A DNA stretch of 64,000 bases, taken from contig JAOTOL010001547.1 of the NCBI GenBank assembly GCA_034440575.1, forward strand, positions 1,596,001 through 1,660,000. Reading direction: 5' to 3'. Under the pieces are notes generated by a model. That model had not been told where the DNA came from, did no database searches, and saw only the letters and a list, made by a program, of their open reading frames with translations. The DNA comes from Imbricaverruca yamaguchii. Taxonomy: Eukaryota; Arthropoda; Thecostraca; Neoverrucidae. The translations under genes and the position numbers were made by a program. Below, piece after piece: positions 1-10,733 of the stretch. Every line of letters begins with the position of its first letter. Position 1 is the first letter of the stretch.

Positions 1-356
1 ATACTCTTGTGGACGAATGCCTGCTAATGTGGATCAATCCAGGCTATGCGAGCTGATTGCCAATCAGACTCGTGCGAGATTCACCGTCTTCCCTGTCCCG
101 TCCGGTCTTCACTGAAACCTGCCTTTCCGATAGGTTGACTAAACACATCTCCAAGAAATCAATACCAGTTGTCGAGATACTCTGCACGGAAATCTCACCG
201 CCGTTCTGAAAATTAGCATTGAGCAAGAGCACGGATGTCGCCATTGACATGTCTGCTGGCACCGGCGGTGACGCATAAGGCTGCGCGCCAACAAGGCTAC
301 CTTGCGGTTACCAACTGGATATTAAGCATGTGAAGGACAACGCGTTCCTCTAACGC
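1..356. other. Upstream flank of CP-A, nothing recognised
   Basis: I see no conserved coding sequence, RNA gene or repeat structure here. It is the 5' flank of the CP-A promoter. A short open frame on the minus strand (44-262) has no recognisable motif and ordinary composition. Confidence 0.5.
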
Positions 357-390
357 TTATAAGTGAAATTCACGTTTCTGGAGGTACAGT
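357..390 (+). promoter_or_regulatory. Core promoter of CP-A (TATA + initiator)
   Basis: A TATA-like box TTATAAG lies at 357-363. A CAGT initiator follows with its A at 388, 31 bp downstream, and the ATG is another 31 bp on at 419. The same spacing is seen at all six cuticular genes here, which is the main reason to believe it. The start site is inferred from motif spacing, not from transcript data. Confidence 0.6.
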
Positions 391-418
391 GGATTCGTCA
401 GCATCCAGCCGTGCAGAC

Positions 419-2448
419 ATGAAACTCGTGAGTGCTGGTGCGAGGTCCACATTGCCCTCATGTGGTGGACGTGGTGCGTCTCGTGTGGCAGTATTATTCA
501 CATTCGAGACGGTTTATTCATGAGGTCTGCAGCCCAGTGGACGGCAACCGCAGTACTCCCGACCTCCTCCCCGGACGGACCGTCACTGTTGACGATCCGT
601 CCGGCTCGTTAGCAGATCGTTGGCATGTTGACCGCCAGCACGGGGCGCCGGCACGGGCCTTGGGCGGGCACTGGCTAGTGTTAGGAGGGCAGCGCAGTCG
701 AGCCTCCCTGTTTGTTGGGAGTAGGCAGGGTGCACTGTCTTGAGTGTCCACATAGCCGCGCGACTTGAGGCTTGTACGCATGCTTATGGTCATTTCGCAT
801 GCGATGCATTAAAGAAACTGCGCCGCCAAAGGTTCGCCATCAACTGGAACTGAACTCGAGTGCTTATCAATGCTGCATTGGCAGCGTGGTAGGCCATTGA
901 AATTCGCCCGCGATCGCAAATGTTGCCGCTAACTATTTTATATTTAACGGATAATGATAACTGCGCGTTGCAAAGAAAATTCGGATGCAAAATTGGGTTC
1001 AGTTCAAAATGAAGGACACAACTGACTCTCAGTGAAGAAACTTGAATGCAAAGTCCTGCATAAAAAGTTATGGCGATTCAGAGTCGTGACCATAGGCATC
1101 TGACCAAGCCGCTCAGATATACGTCTGCATTATACACACAGTAGCAGACTCTCTCGGGTCTCGTTCTCGCCCGCGACGATATTGCTTTCCAAGCTAACTA
1201 CAGGGCATATTTTCTACAATCAATCCTTCATCCCCAACCCATGATCACATTTGGCGAGAGGTGAGAGGAGTTGTATGTTGACATTAGCACATTGGGCGAG
1301 AGGTGGGGGCTGGGCTGTGGTATTTGTGTATGGGCTGCGGTTTATCCATCCATGATGCCGACCTTGTGCAATTAAAAACGGTCATAATTCGAATTGAGAA
1401 TGAAGCCCAGCTGAACATAGGTTTTTGCTCTGACCTAACAATCTAACACACAAAAAGCAATCCACTCGTGCTTGCCCGTATGAAAGCGAGAAAAGGGAAA
1501 AAGAAGAAAAGGAAGTGCAATAAATGAATGAGAAAGTAAACTCACGCTGGAAAATAACAATTAACGACTGTTGCCATGGTTGCTATCTTCAAAAACACTA
1601 TTGTGTTATATTCTGGATATTGTCGTTTTCACTCCTGTTTTAGTCAGTCTTAATCCGACTCCTGAATGCATTTTCCAGGATGAATTATCTCTCGTTCCTG
1701 CATGCCACTCAAGAAAAGCTTTTGGACCCTGGTATTGCATGAGCTCATTAGATCTGCATGTTATACTCTGCTGCCACTCTGTGAATGTCCGCAGTTCGTT
1801 ATCGCCGCTCTGCTGCCACTCTGTGAATGTCCGCAGTTCGTTATCGCCGCTCTGTTGCCACTCTGTGAATGTCCGCAGTTCGTTATCGCCGCTCTGCTGC
1901 CACTCTGTGAATGTCCGCAGTTCGTTATCGCCGCTCTGCTGCCACTCTGTGAATGTCCGCAGTTCGTTATCGCCGCTCTGCGGCCACTCTGTGAATGTCC
2001 GCAGTTCGTTATCGCCGCTCTGCTGCCACTCTGTGAATGTCCGCAGTTCGTTATCGCCGCTCTGCTGGCGCTGGCCGCCGCCCGGCCTCAGAACTTGGCG
2101 GAGGAGTACGACCCGGCGGCGGAACTTCGCGAAGCCGGAATTATCCGCATGGAGTTCAGCCAGACCGACGACGGCAACTTCCAGTACGGCTACGAGACGA
2201 CCGATCCCGCTCAGCAGGACGTGGTCGGCGGGCCCGAGCAGATCGGCGACGAGGTGGGCATCCGCTCGAAGGGCTCGTACTCGTTCACCGCCAAGGACGA
2301 GGACGGCAACGACGTCCCGATAGAAGTCCAGTGGACGGCCGACGAGAATGGCTTCCAGGCTACTAGTGCGTCCATCCCCCAGGCGCCGGTGGATCCGAAC
2401 GCCGAGGCGCAGGCGGCCGCGTACGCCGCCGCCAGTGTGCAGCTATAG
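419..2448 (+). CDS. CP-A: RR-1-type cuticular protein (exons 419-427 and 2047-2448)
   Basis: Predicted secreted chitin-binding protein of the arthropod exoskeleton, about 136 residues after splicing. Exon 1 encodes only M-K-L and ends at GTGAGT. Exon 2 starts after ...TGTCCGCAG with FVIAALLALAAA, completing a signal peptide probably cleaved before RPQN. The mature part has an acidic N-terminal stretch (EEYDPAAELREAG), then the Rebers-Riddiford region: GSYSF near residue 79, VQWTADENGF near residues 97-106, and an IP motif. It ends in an Ala-rich tail. Known for the family: RR domains bind chitin. Exon 2 is very GC-rich compared with its flanks. The intron end is a tandem array of seven identical acceptors, so the acceptor at 2047 is my choice because it gives a normal signal peptide; any upstream one would stay in frame and add 14 residues per unit. 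Pairing with exon 1 is inferred from phase, promoter and paralogues. Confidence 0.85.
428..1766 (+). other. CP-A intron 1, non-repetitive part
   Basis: This is the intron between the nine-base coding exon and the splice-site array. I see no coding sequence or clear transposon in it. It becomes AT-rich after about 800. Confidence 0.5.
1767..2067 (+). repeat. 42-bp minisatellite spanning the CP-A 3' splice site
   Basis: Seven tandem units of 42 bp. Each unit is 21 bp of exon-2 start (TTCGTTATCGCC...) followed by 21 bp of intron end (CCACTCTGTGAATGTCCGCAG minus its first base is shown in every copy). Potential first exon bases after AG are 1795, 1837, 1879, 1921, 1963, 2005 and 2047. The last unit runs into the real exon. 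The period is divisible by three and no stop occurs, so the frame is open from 1702 to the CP-A stop. The encoded unit is FVIAALLPLCECPQ. The same unit occurs in CP-C, 41 kb away. Confidence 0.95.
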
Positions 2449-2559
2449 ATCATCGCCATCGCCATCACACCACTTTTACCAATCGTTGGAACGTGCCGGA
2501 AGACCGTCAAATCTGAACACCCATGACACTGCGTGAGTGCGTTAGTCAATCATGTGTAC

Positions 2560-2565
2560 AATAAA
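2560..2565 (+). terminator. Poly(A) signal of CP-A
   Basis: A canonical AATAAA lies about 112 bp after the CP-A stop codon. This is a reasonable 3' UTR length for a small cuticular gene. Confidence 0.6.
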
Positions 2566-2579
2566 GCAGACATGTGCTA

Positions 2580-5500
2580 TGCCAGTGCGAATACATGGGT
2601 GAGTTATTTCCACAGCCGTCTTGACATGCAATGCAATATAATGTTTTACTCCAGTCTAGATCAGCTCATCATTCAATAGTCGAATAGTCGCGACACCACC
2701 TGAACTCTTAAGACATCTGGGTTGGTCGCGTATGGTGAAGGCCTTCACCAAAGCTCTTTATTAATTATTATCACCATCCTTTTATCCTATTATCACCACC
2801 TTATTAATTGATCATCACCAGGACGGGCAGAGAGAAGAGGATGGGGGAGGCAGGCAACTGTTAATGCGACCAATAATATCTGTGCATTCTATCGCCACGA
2901 ACCTACAGAGACATTTCACTGTAGTTCACAATAGCTTACTTGTATGCCTTGCATACTTACCATGAAAATGTCTAGTCTGCACACCGGCCATCATCCACAC
3001 AGCAATGAACTTCACTTCTTTCACGACACTAATGATTATAAGTGTATTGAGCAGCTTAATGGAACAATGTTTTCACAGTTTCAGTTCTCTGAGATGCTTC
3101 AATTTGCAAAATGGCATGCACATCAACTTGGACATATGTTTCGATGCACGTACTCAGTACAGCTTTCTAAATGATACCAGCATCGCCTCACCTCGGTTCG
3201 CTACCGTACCGAACCGATTACATCGCAAACAGCGTAAAGATGAACCAGCTCACTGACTGATGATCATTGGTGGAGCGTCCCTGTCGCACCTGACTCAGCT
3301 GCTGTTGAACTACCGTTGCTATCCTGTCAGGTCCACTGTCGCAATGCATGCTACATTGTTGCATATCACCATGCAACCGATACTATGTTTCATGCACTAG
3401 ACTGGGCGGCCCAGATCTTGCACGCGCGAACCGAACGCGTCGAAGGACAAAAGCGAGATTATTGTCGTCAAGTGCTACTTGAGACGTTGCAGGTCATTCC
3501 AAAGCTTAACAGTGGACCGATTTGGTGACATTTCGACCTTTGGGCAACATCATCAAGTTAAAGTATCGCTGATACCGAATGTTTGTGCTGTCATGCGCCT
3601 TTAGATAATAGGATATAAGATAAGACAGCCAAGACGGTCTAAGAAGATGGCCAAGAAAAGTGTCCGTGAATGAGGATGGAGTCAAGACTATGGTGGATCA
3701 TGTATTCAACTGAAGTCGACTGTTGAATCTGGTCTTATGCTCATGCGGTGCATGCTTTCATACCACAATTTTGTCCGGATCCCCGAAAAGATAATGAAAC
3801 ATATATCCATAAACATGGAGGTATATGCCTCCTCTATGAATACATACATTTTTTTCAATATGTCAGAACAGTTGGGCATATTTTAGCCGTTGCACCTTAC
3901 AAGGTAGTTGACTGATTTAACTATTTTGACGATTGTCAGGACCCACACATTTGTGTTCGGCTAAACTTTAAAAGTTGCCATTGCAAAATGGTTCACACCG
4001 TAAATTAAATAATGGTTCTAAGAAGTAACACAACTTCTACTTTAGCTTCAACGGAAGTGCTGGTGGTAGAGCGGGGGAGTGGCATGATACAGGAAGTCGG
4101 CATCGATTGAATACACAGTGGAAATTGGTAAACTGAGTCAAACAACGTGAAAGCTTAGTGTCAGCTCCTACAGACCGCAAAAGGTGCGGAAACGGCTGGG
4201 GACAATGACTTCCTACGAAATATGGAGAATAGCACTGAACACTTGGGACGCTATATCTCAGTCATTTTAAAGGATACCGTTAGGATATCGTTTAATACAA
4301 CGAAGAATGGCTCTTAAGTGCTCCTGGGTTTTAGACATTGCGTGAGACGAAATGTACGACCCTCAATACGAATTAACTCCTGACGATGGCCCCTGGCCGA
4401 AACGTTGAGTAATGTAGCATAATCCCAAGCGTTACTTTTAATGTAAACTCAGCACCTCCTGGTATATTGAGGGTCGTGCATTTCGCCTCACGTTAGGATA
4501 TCCTTTGGGATATTGTGTCATTTCATTTGGGCATTGTGTCAGTTGAATTGAAATGTACAATCCATCTTCACAATCTAATTCTGGATCACACCCGTTTTTT
4601 TTGGAGGGACCTGTAAGCTTCAATAAATTCCAAACCCAAGCTGAAAACAAATTATGAGAGTTCCGTAGAATGCCACAATAAATTATCAATTACCGCCAGC
4701 AATTGAAACATTTTCTTGCTTAACTGTTGCCCTTTTCTTCTGCACACCCTTCTCTTCGTTCAGAAGTGGAAGGAGATGACAGCGATGCCCCTCACGCCCA
4801 GCCCATAGTGAGCTGGAAGGTCAATGTTGGCTACAAGCTGTATGATTAATGGGTGAACAGGTACTGAACGTGATATGACCTCATCGCCTTGCGTTCTCGG
4901 TTTGTTGAAAAGTATCACCAAGGGACATCGGTGGATCATGTCCCTTTGCTCAGTGGAGGTAGGCTAACATCCAAGCAAATAAATGTAATTGCATGAACCT
5001 TGGGAAATACTTTTACCATCTATTTGGTATTGAGCAATAACCTGAACTATGCATTAAGCAGGGGCTCAATTTATGTGGTGTGTCGCCGAAAAACGACCTG
5101 AACAAACTGAAATACGTTGTTGGCTGCACGTTGCTCTCAAATAAAGAGGCCAGCGCAGCCTCTGGGCCGCTGGATTGGCGCCGGAGAGTCAACAGGTGTC
5201 GATGACCACCACCACTCCCGCGCTGAGTCCGCAATGGAAAACGGTCCCAACCATCGATACCGAAATTACCTCGAACAATCACCTGTGAGGCTAAGATGAC
5301 AGCATTGAGTTCCACAGCGCATACCGATATCATGATAGCTTGCAAAGACAGTTCCAAGGAGAGAGCTGGGGGATTAAGTAGATGATATCACACATTGGAA
5401 CATCGAGAAACCAGAGATGAAATCGCACAGCGAGTTTTACGGGATAACAGTGGGCTTTCAAGAAATCACAGCTTGGACCACTGACGCAGAGGATAATCAA

Positions 5501-5838
5501 TGAGCACACGCTGATGCTCTCCTTCCAAATCGGCGAAGTTGTCCTTCAGGTCAGATGGGTTATGCCTGGGAGGCCGATATGACGTGCCCAGTACAAATTA
5601 TCGCTTGACATCGGGCCACACCCGTGGTCATAACGCTTTCAGCTAACTGTTGGAAATGGTGACGGTAGTGACCTTCAGAGGTGTCACACTAATGCCATGG
5701 GCGGCATTAGTGCGAGGTGCCCACCTATATATTTGCCATGTTTATAAGGTGCTTCTGAGGTGCCCGCCACAGAACGCCACTGCTACCCCGGCGCTTAGCC
5801 CAGCCGGGCGCCTGTCGCGTCTGGTCCGGCAGGAGTGG
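2580..5838. other. Intergenic DNA, no gene recognised
   Basis: Only short open frames without recognisable motifs. Around 4378-4415 a sequence of the form CTGACGA...GGCC...GGCCGAAACGTT occurs, which resembles the tail signature seen in some invertebrate retroelements (see findings). Otherwise I see nothing I can assign. Confidence 0.4.
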
Positions 5839-6033
5839 TAGTCGGAGCCCGCTGATTGGCCGCCTAAGCTCACCCATTGGCAGCCGGAGCCCGCTGATTG
5901 GCCGCCGGAGCTCAGCCATTGACAGCCGGAGCCCGCTGATTGGCCGCCGGAGCTCACTCATTGACAGCCGGAGCCCGTTGATTGGCCGCCGGAGCCCGCT
6001 GATTTTCCATCGAAGCTCTCTGATTGGCAGCCC
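5839..6033. repeat. 42-bp minisatellite, about 4.5 copies
   Basis: Units begin near 5839, 5881, 5923 and 5965 with CAGCCGGAGCCCGCTGATTG or close variants. It is unrelated in sequence to the 42-bp cuticular arrays. It makes two overlapping open frames on the minus strand that should not be taken as genes. Confidence 0.9.
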
Positions 6034-6190
6034 CGAGTTGCTGACACCGAACTCGGCACGTGATTAATCGGTGATCGGTCGGGGAGAAGTTCAAGGTCAC
6101 GCGGACAACGTTGAGGTCGGCGTGCCGTCGGCGGGCAGAATGCCGCGGTTGTGGCACGGGGATGTTCAGAACCACGAGCAGCACGACGAG

Positions 6191-6223
6191 CCGGAATATA
6201 TCGCGAAGGGCGATATATTCCGG
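6191..6223. repeat. Perfect 14-bp inverted repeat (hairpin)
   Basis: Left arm CCGGAATATATCGC at 6191-6204, five-base spacer GAAGG, and the exact reverse complement at 6210-6223. It stands alone next to the 42-bp minisatellite and is not the end of any element I can delimit. Confidence 0.9.
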
Positions 6224-8320
6224 TATTGAAATATCAGGTTGACGCCCACCGCAGGAGTACGAAGAAGGTGTAAGCAAGCATGAGGTCAGTAAACAATCAT
6301 GCTGCTGTAGTTGGTGGTGAGACCAACTCCAGCTGACGATGGTTATCGAGCCAGTCGATCCTTGTGTGCCGTCAGGACAAATGGACGACATGCTCAGCTG
6401 AAAAGCGGGAGTGTCAGTCCTCGAGACCGCCAAACTCTCACCAAACTCAAACCACCAAACAAAAGTCTCACCAAACTCCCACACCTCATGTTCTCGTCTA
6501 TTCGCACAGGACAGATAGCGGAGAAAATGGAGCAAAACGGACAACATCGGCGGCGAATACTGAGAAAGATGTGACAAGCGTGTATATTATCTGAGAATAG
6601 CAGACGTTTTAACTTCCCCTATCCAATTCAGATCACACAAAGCGAACACACTGTTAGTGATATGCTGCGAACACCATTCTCAGGCAATAATGCCGGTGCG
6701 TTGAGGCTTACAACATACTTACGTGAAACCGTTTTCCAGACTCAGGAAGGAGAATGTCTTTTTGTATCAAGTGAAACCAGTCAGACTGAAAGTAGCAATT
6801 AGTCTTATTTTAAACAGCTATGCTCAGTCGAGGCCAGCCCCAAGAGTCACTCTGACTCTTCTTGGGTCCCAAATCTACTCGTGTAAAAACTCTTCAAAAT
6901 CTCAACAAACATAACTTTGTTCTCGCTGAAGCAAGTTCATTTGAGAATAGCTTCAAATGGTTTCAACATTTGAAGCTAGTAATCAAATAAGACTCTTTTC
7001 AGGTTTCTTTTGAGCAATATATGACTCAACTGAGAGTGGTTATTGGTACAAATTCCCTCGCTGTTCTGATGTATAGTTTCTTTCAGGTTCACACACAGGT
7101 TTTACTTTGGTATCGCAGCTAAAATAGGACAAATGAGCAGTTGTATTTTCCCAGTGTAAAATAACATACTTTTAGTTTACAGCTCTAGGGTGCCGAACAC
7201 TTATCGCTGGTGTCATCTGCCATACATGCCACTCATCGCTGCCTCAGAGGATGATGTCCTGGTCAGCGAAGTCATTCAAGAGGACCTGTGAGCACCACAA
7301 CATTCTATTTATTTGTCAAATTTATTCCAAAAATGCATCACAGAATCAGGCATGCCTTTGCATCAACCATCATCGCCGTTTATAATTCGGTACGTCACTC
7401 GCAGACAACAGTCCTGGACTTGGACACATGCCTGTGCACACTGTCCACCTGCCCCGGCATAAAAGAGATACCGGGAGCCCCAAGGACTTACGCTGAAAGC
7501 AAACTCAGTTAGAACGCAAATTCTTTGCCCGTTGCTTTTCTGTTGGAAGAGCCCATGTGGTATGGAGGAGAAACCTGCGACAGACATGGTCTCTGCCATC
7601 GGCCAAGCGTCCTCAACCGTGATTGGACTGTCGGAGAGTGTTAATCAGTCGCTGGAGACAGTTCAGTGAGAATGTGAGAGCAATCTGAGACAGTGCTAAT
7701 CCCAGCTAAGGTGCTGGTCGAGGAGGATACATCACACTTGAACGGTGGGACGTAGCTTCACAGTGATTGCGGTCCGAATTGTGCAGATGGTTGTGGAAAA
7801 CAATGGTAATAGAGAACGATTGAGAACAATCGCATGACATAGTCCTGAAACAAAATTGTCTGCAGGTGATTACAATGCTTCCTTGAATTACAGATCCGGT
7901 CAATTGTAAGGCAGCAATTTAGAATGCTCAAAATATCCCGCCTTTAATGGCTACTAACAACTTGTGCAATGACAGCTACAGTGAAGCCATGTGGTATTGT
8001 GCAATCATGTTTGATTGCGTTCAAATGTATTAAACACCATCCTCATCGGGTATAAAGGTGTTCCGAAACCAGCACAAGCGATTTTCCATGTGTTCCCCGA
8101 GCCGAAAAACGGTTGCACATGGCAAGGGTGAATCTAGTAATTATCATTGGGGTAGAAGCGCAGGAGAAGAGCGCACCCCTTTAGGTTGAAAAGTTGCCCA
8201 TTCAATAATCTTCAGTGTGCTCTCCCCCGTTTAGCGATTTTTTTCCGCCGAAGGCGCCCATCCGAGGAAATGCGTTCCCTCCCCAATGATAGTTGCTAGA
8301 CCGTCTTCATGTGCGACCCT
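6224..8320. other. Intergenic DNA, no gene recognised
   Basis: No conserved protein motif in any frame and no clear repeat structure. Composition is ordinary, with AT-rich stretches. Confidence 0.4.
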
Positions 8321-8323
8321 GGG

Positions 8324-9150
8324 AGCTTAACCCGTCTCGTCTCGGGGGTCTTCAACCGCCCCCCCCCCACCGTCAGATTTTTCGCGGATAGTAAACGAAC
8401 GGCGCGGGCAGCGCGTCAAAATTTGGCTTACCTTTTCCCACATCAATTTGGCATGCTTTTAAAAAATATTGAAGTCAGGTCATCTAGGGTCAACGAGTTA
8501 GTCAAGGTCAAGTGAGGTTACATGCAAAAACGTTCAACCAGTCGTCACGCTTTAACGGATACAGATATTTTAAGGAAGCTTTCAGCGTTTGCTTATCTTT
8601 AGGAATACAACAAAACGTACGAGAGGAATTTTTTTCTCTCTTTTTCAGTTTTTGACTACCTATTATTTTTGCATATTTCCCTATTAGAGTTCAAATCGAA
8701 GATTCTGGCTAAAGTAAACATTTTTTATTAGTGCAAATTGACTTCCAACAACGTTTCTCTGTCTGCTCTACCCATTAGAAAATGAAAATTAAAGGAAACC
8801 TGAAAACTCAACATTTTTAAATTACAAAAAATATAACTTTTATTTTTTGATGGCCAAATTTTTTAGGGGCAAGGTCGATTTCGCTGTCCTTTTCTGATTC
8901 CTTTTTTTAAATCAAATCACCCCATAATTAACTTCCCAGAGCCAAAAACATAATGTACGTCGTAAAAAGTCGTGAAATTCTAGCCCTCTAGTGACGTCAC
9001 TTTTGGGGAACTTTTTTTGCGGGTGGATCCCGTCCCTATACGTCGAGCGCTTTTCGATGACACCTCTTTCGTTTTCGTGAGATGTCTAGTTTGGATTTTA
9101 GAGAAGGGTTACTATCCGCCCCCACCCCCCTCGAGACGGGGGTGTGAGGA
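8324..9150 (+). mobile_element. Dispersed non-autonomous element, copy 1
   Basis: This copy aligns by eye over most of its length with 44467-45705 (+), and its first 200 bp with the reverse complement of 15455-15655. The two ends look like imperfect inverted repeats: both carry CCCGTCTCG, then a G-rich run, then CGGATAGTAA, in the same inward order. There is no coding capacity. It is probably a MITE-like DNA element, but I cannot name the family. It contains a conserved cluster of AGGTCA-like half-sites at 8477-8520. Confidence 0.6.
8477..8520 (+). promoter_or_regulatory. Nuclear-receptor half-site cluster (DR4-N12-DR4)
   Basis: AGGTCA (8477), GGGTCA (8487), AGGTCA (8505) and AGGTTA (8515) lie as direct repeats with spacers of 4, 12 and 4 bp. 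Known: AGGTCA direct repeats bind nuclear receptors, and insect EcR/USP can bind DR4. The same geometry recurs at 44608-44651 and, reversed, at 15474-15522. Function is inferred only. Confidence 0.45.
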
Positions 9151-10733
9151 TCTGACCGGAAAGACGGCGCGGGTCAACATGCTTATTTAAGCCCGTGCTC
9201 GGAATTCAACTCCCACTTCACGAGTTCTACCACGCACAGATACATCTGCCGTACTCCGACCACCACTGTTCGCCCCGGGAAACTCACGGAAAATCGCCTG
9301 TGGTGTTTGCCGAACACGTTAATACCCTAATGAAGACGGTGTTTAATGCACTTGAGCCCAATAAAGCATGATTGCACGAAATCATAAATCTTCACTGTCT
9401 GTCGTTGCACAAGTTATTAGGAGCCACTAAAGGCGTAACATTTTATGCGTTCGAAATTACCGCCATGCTGTTGACCAGATCCACCATGCAAGGAAGCACA
9501 GTAAACAGCTTTAGACAATTTTAAAGGAATGTCATGTCGTGGAATTCGACTTACCTATGCTCTCCATACTTATCTGCACACTTCGGACTGCGGTCACTCT
9601 GAAGATATAGCTGGGCAACTCCGGACAGATTCCACAGCAATGGTCGCCGGACGCCGTTGGAAGAAAATGGACGATGAGTCCAGCATGCATTCTCATTGTA
9701 GCCACAACTTGATAAAACTTAAGACATGCATTATTTTTCAAGTTTCCGTGGTAGAATTACGCGTGAATATTGAGAAATTTACTTGATCCATAACATAAAT
9801 CAGCAAACAAATAGGTTCTCACTGCCCAAAAATTGAACTGAGTGAAATCATTGACTCAGAAATCTGTCCTTTTGCGAAAAACTTTGCGAACATGTTCTCA
9901 AACCGTATTTTCTTCTTCAGTGAAGCCTCACGCTAGCGAGGTGAACGATATGCGCCTATTATTGGCGACTCGTGCTCATGTTACAACGGAAAAGAAAAAA
10001 TTATCTGCTCCTTCCAATGGCTATAGATAACCGTGAATCACTTATGCGACAAGACGTAGGTAAAACAATGCTTGGGTTGCATTACTGAGATATGCGTAGG
10101 TGCCATGGACATTTATCGTTGTGAGTGGCCGTGAATATATTTTGGAATGTCAGTTCCACAGTATATTCTAAGCCCATTTACGACACTTGATGAACTTCAG
10201 CCAATCACCAATCCTGAACATGCATACTTCCCTCGAACTTGATCTGAAAATGTCCAGTCTGCAACCATCCTCCTTTACCACCAATATCAAATTAAAGGGG
10301 CAAGAGCTCATTCGGGCCATCTTCTCACACTCGATAAACTCAGTAAAAATATGCTGATATCTTGACAACTAAGCACACTTTGCCAAGAAATGATGTTTTG
10401 CATATGCTTCTCGATGTAACAATATTCCGGAACTATTGAGCGTTTTGAAGATTATGACAATTTGGTTAATTTCCATAAGGCTGATCACCTTTGGTCACGT
10501 TTAAGCGGCCTTGGTTTTCTCCAAATCAGGAGGTTAGATTCGCAATCATTCACCTCCAATCTAGCCAGTAGTATTCTTGAGTAGAAATAACGCCAACAAA
10601 ACATGCTTAATACGATTCATGTATTTGGTGAGCGACGACGTTCCAATAGTCACAGTGATTGCACCACCAGAACTGGAATGTTCTTCATCAAGGTGAACAA
10701 ATTGACACATACAAACGAGCAAGGGCATCAGCT
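9151..10733. other. Intergenic and presumed 3' flank of CP-B
   Basis: No recognisable gene. The first 170 bp downstream of the CP-B stop (minus strand, 10560-10733) would be its 3' UTR; I did not find an AATAAA there. Confidence 0.4.

Noticed and set aside
5954..6577. 207-codon minus-strand frame with a hydrophobic run LVVLLVVLNIPVPQP
   Set aside because: The run recalls a signal peptide, but there is no RR domain, no matching acceptor or promoter, and the rest overlaps the minisatellite.
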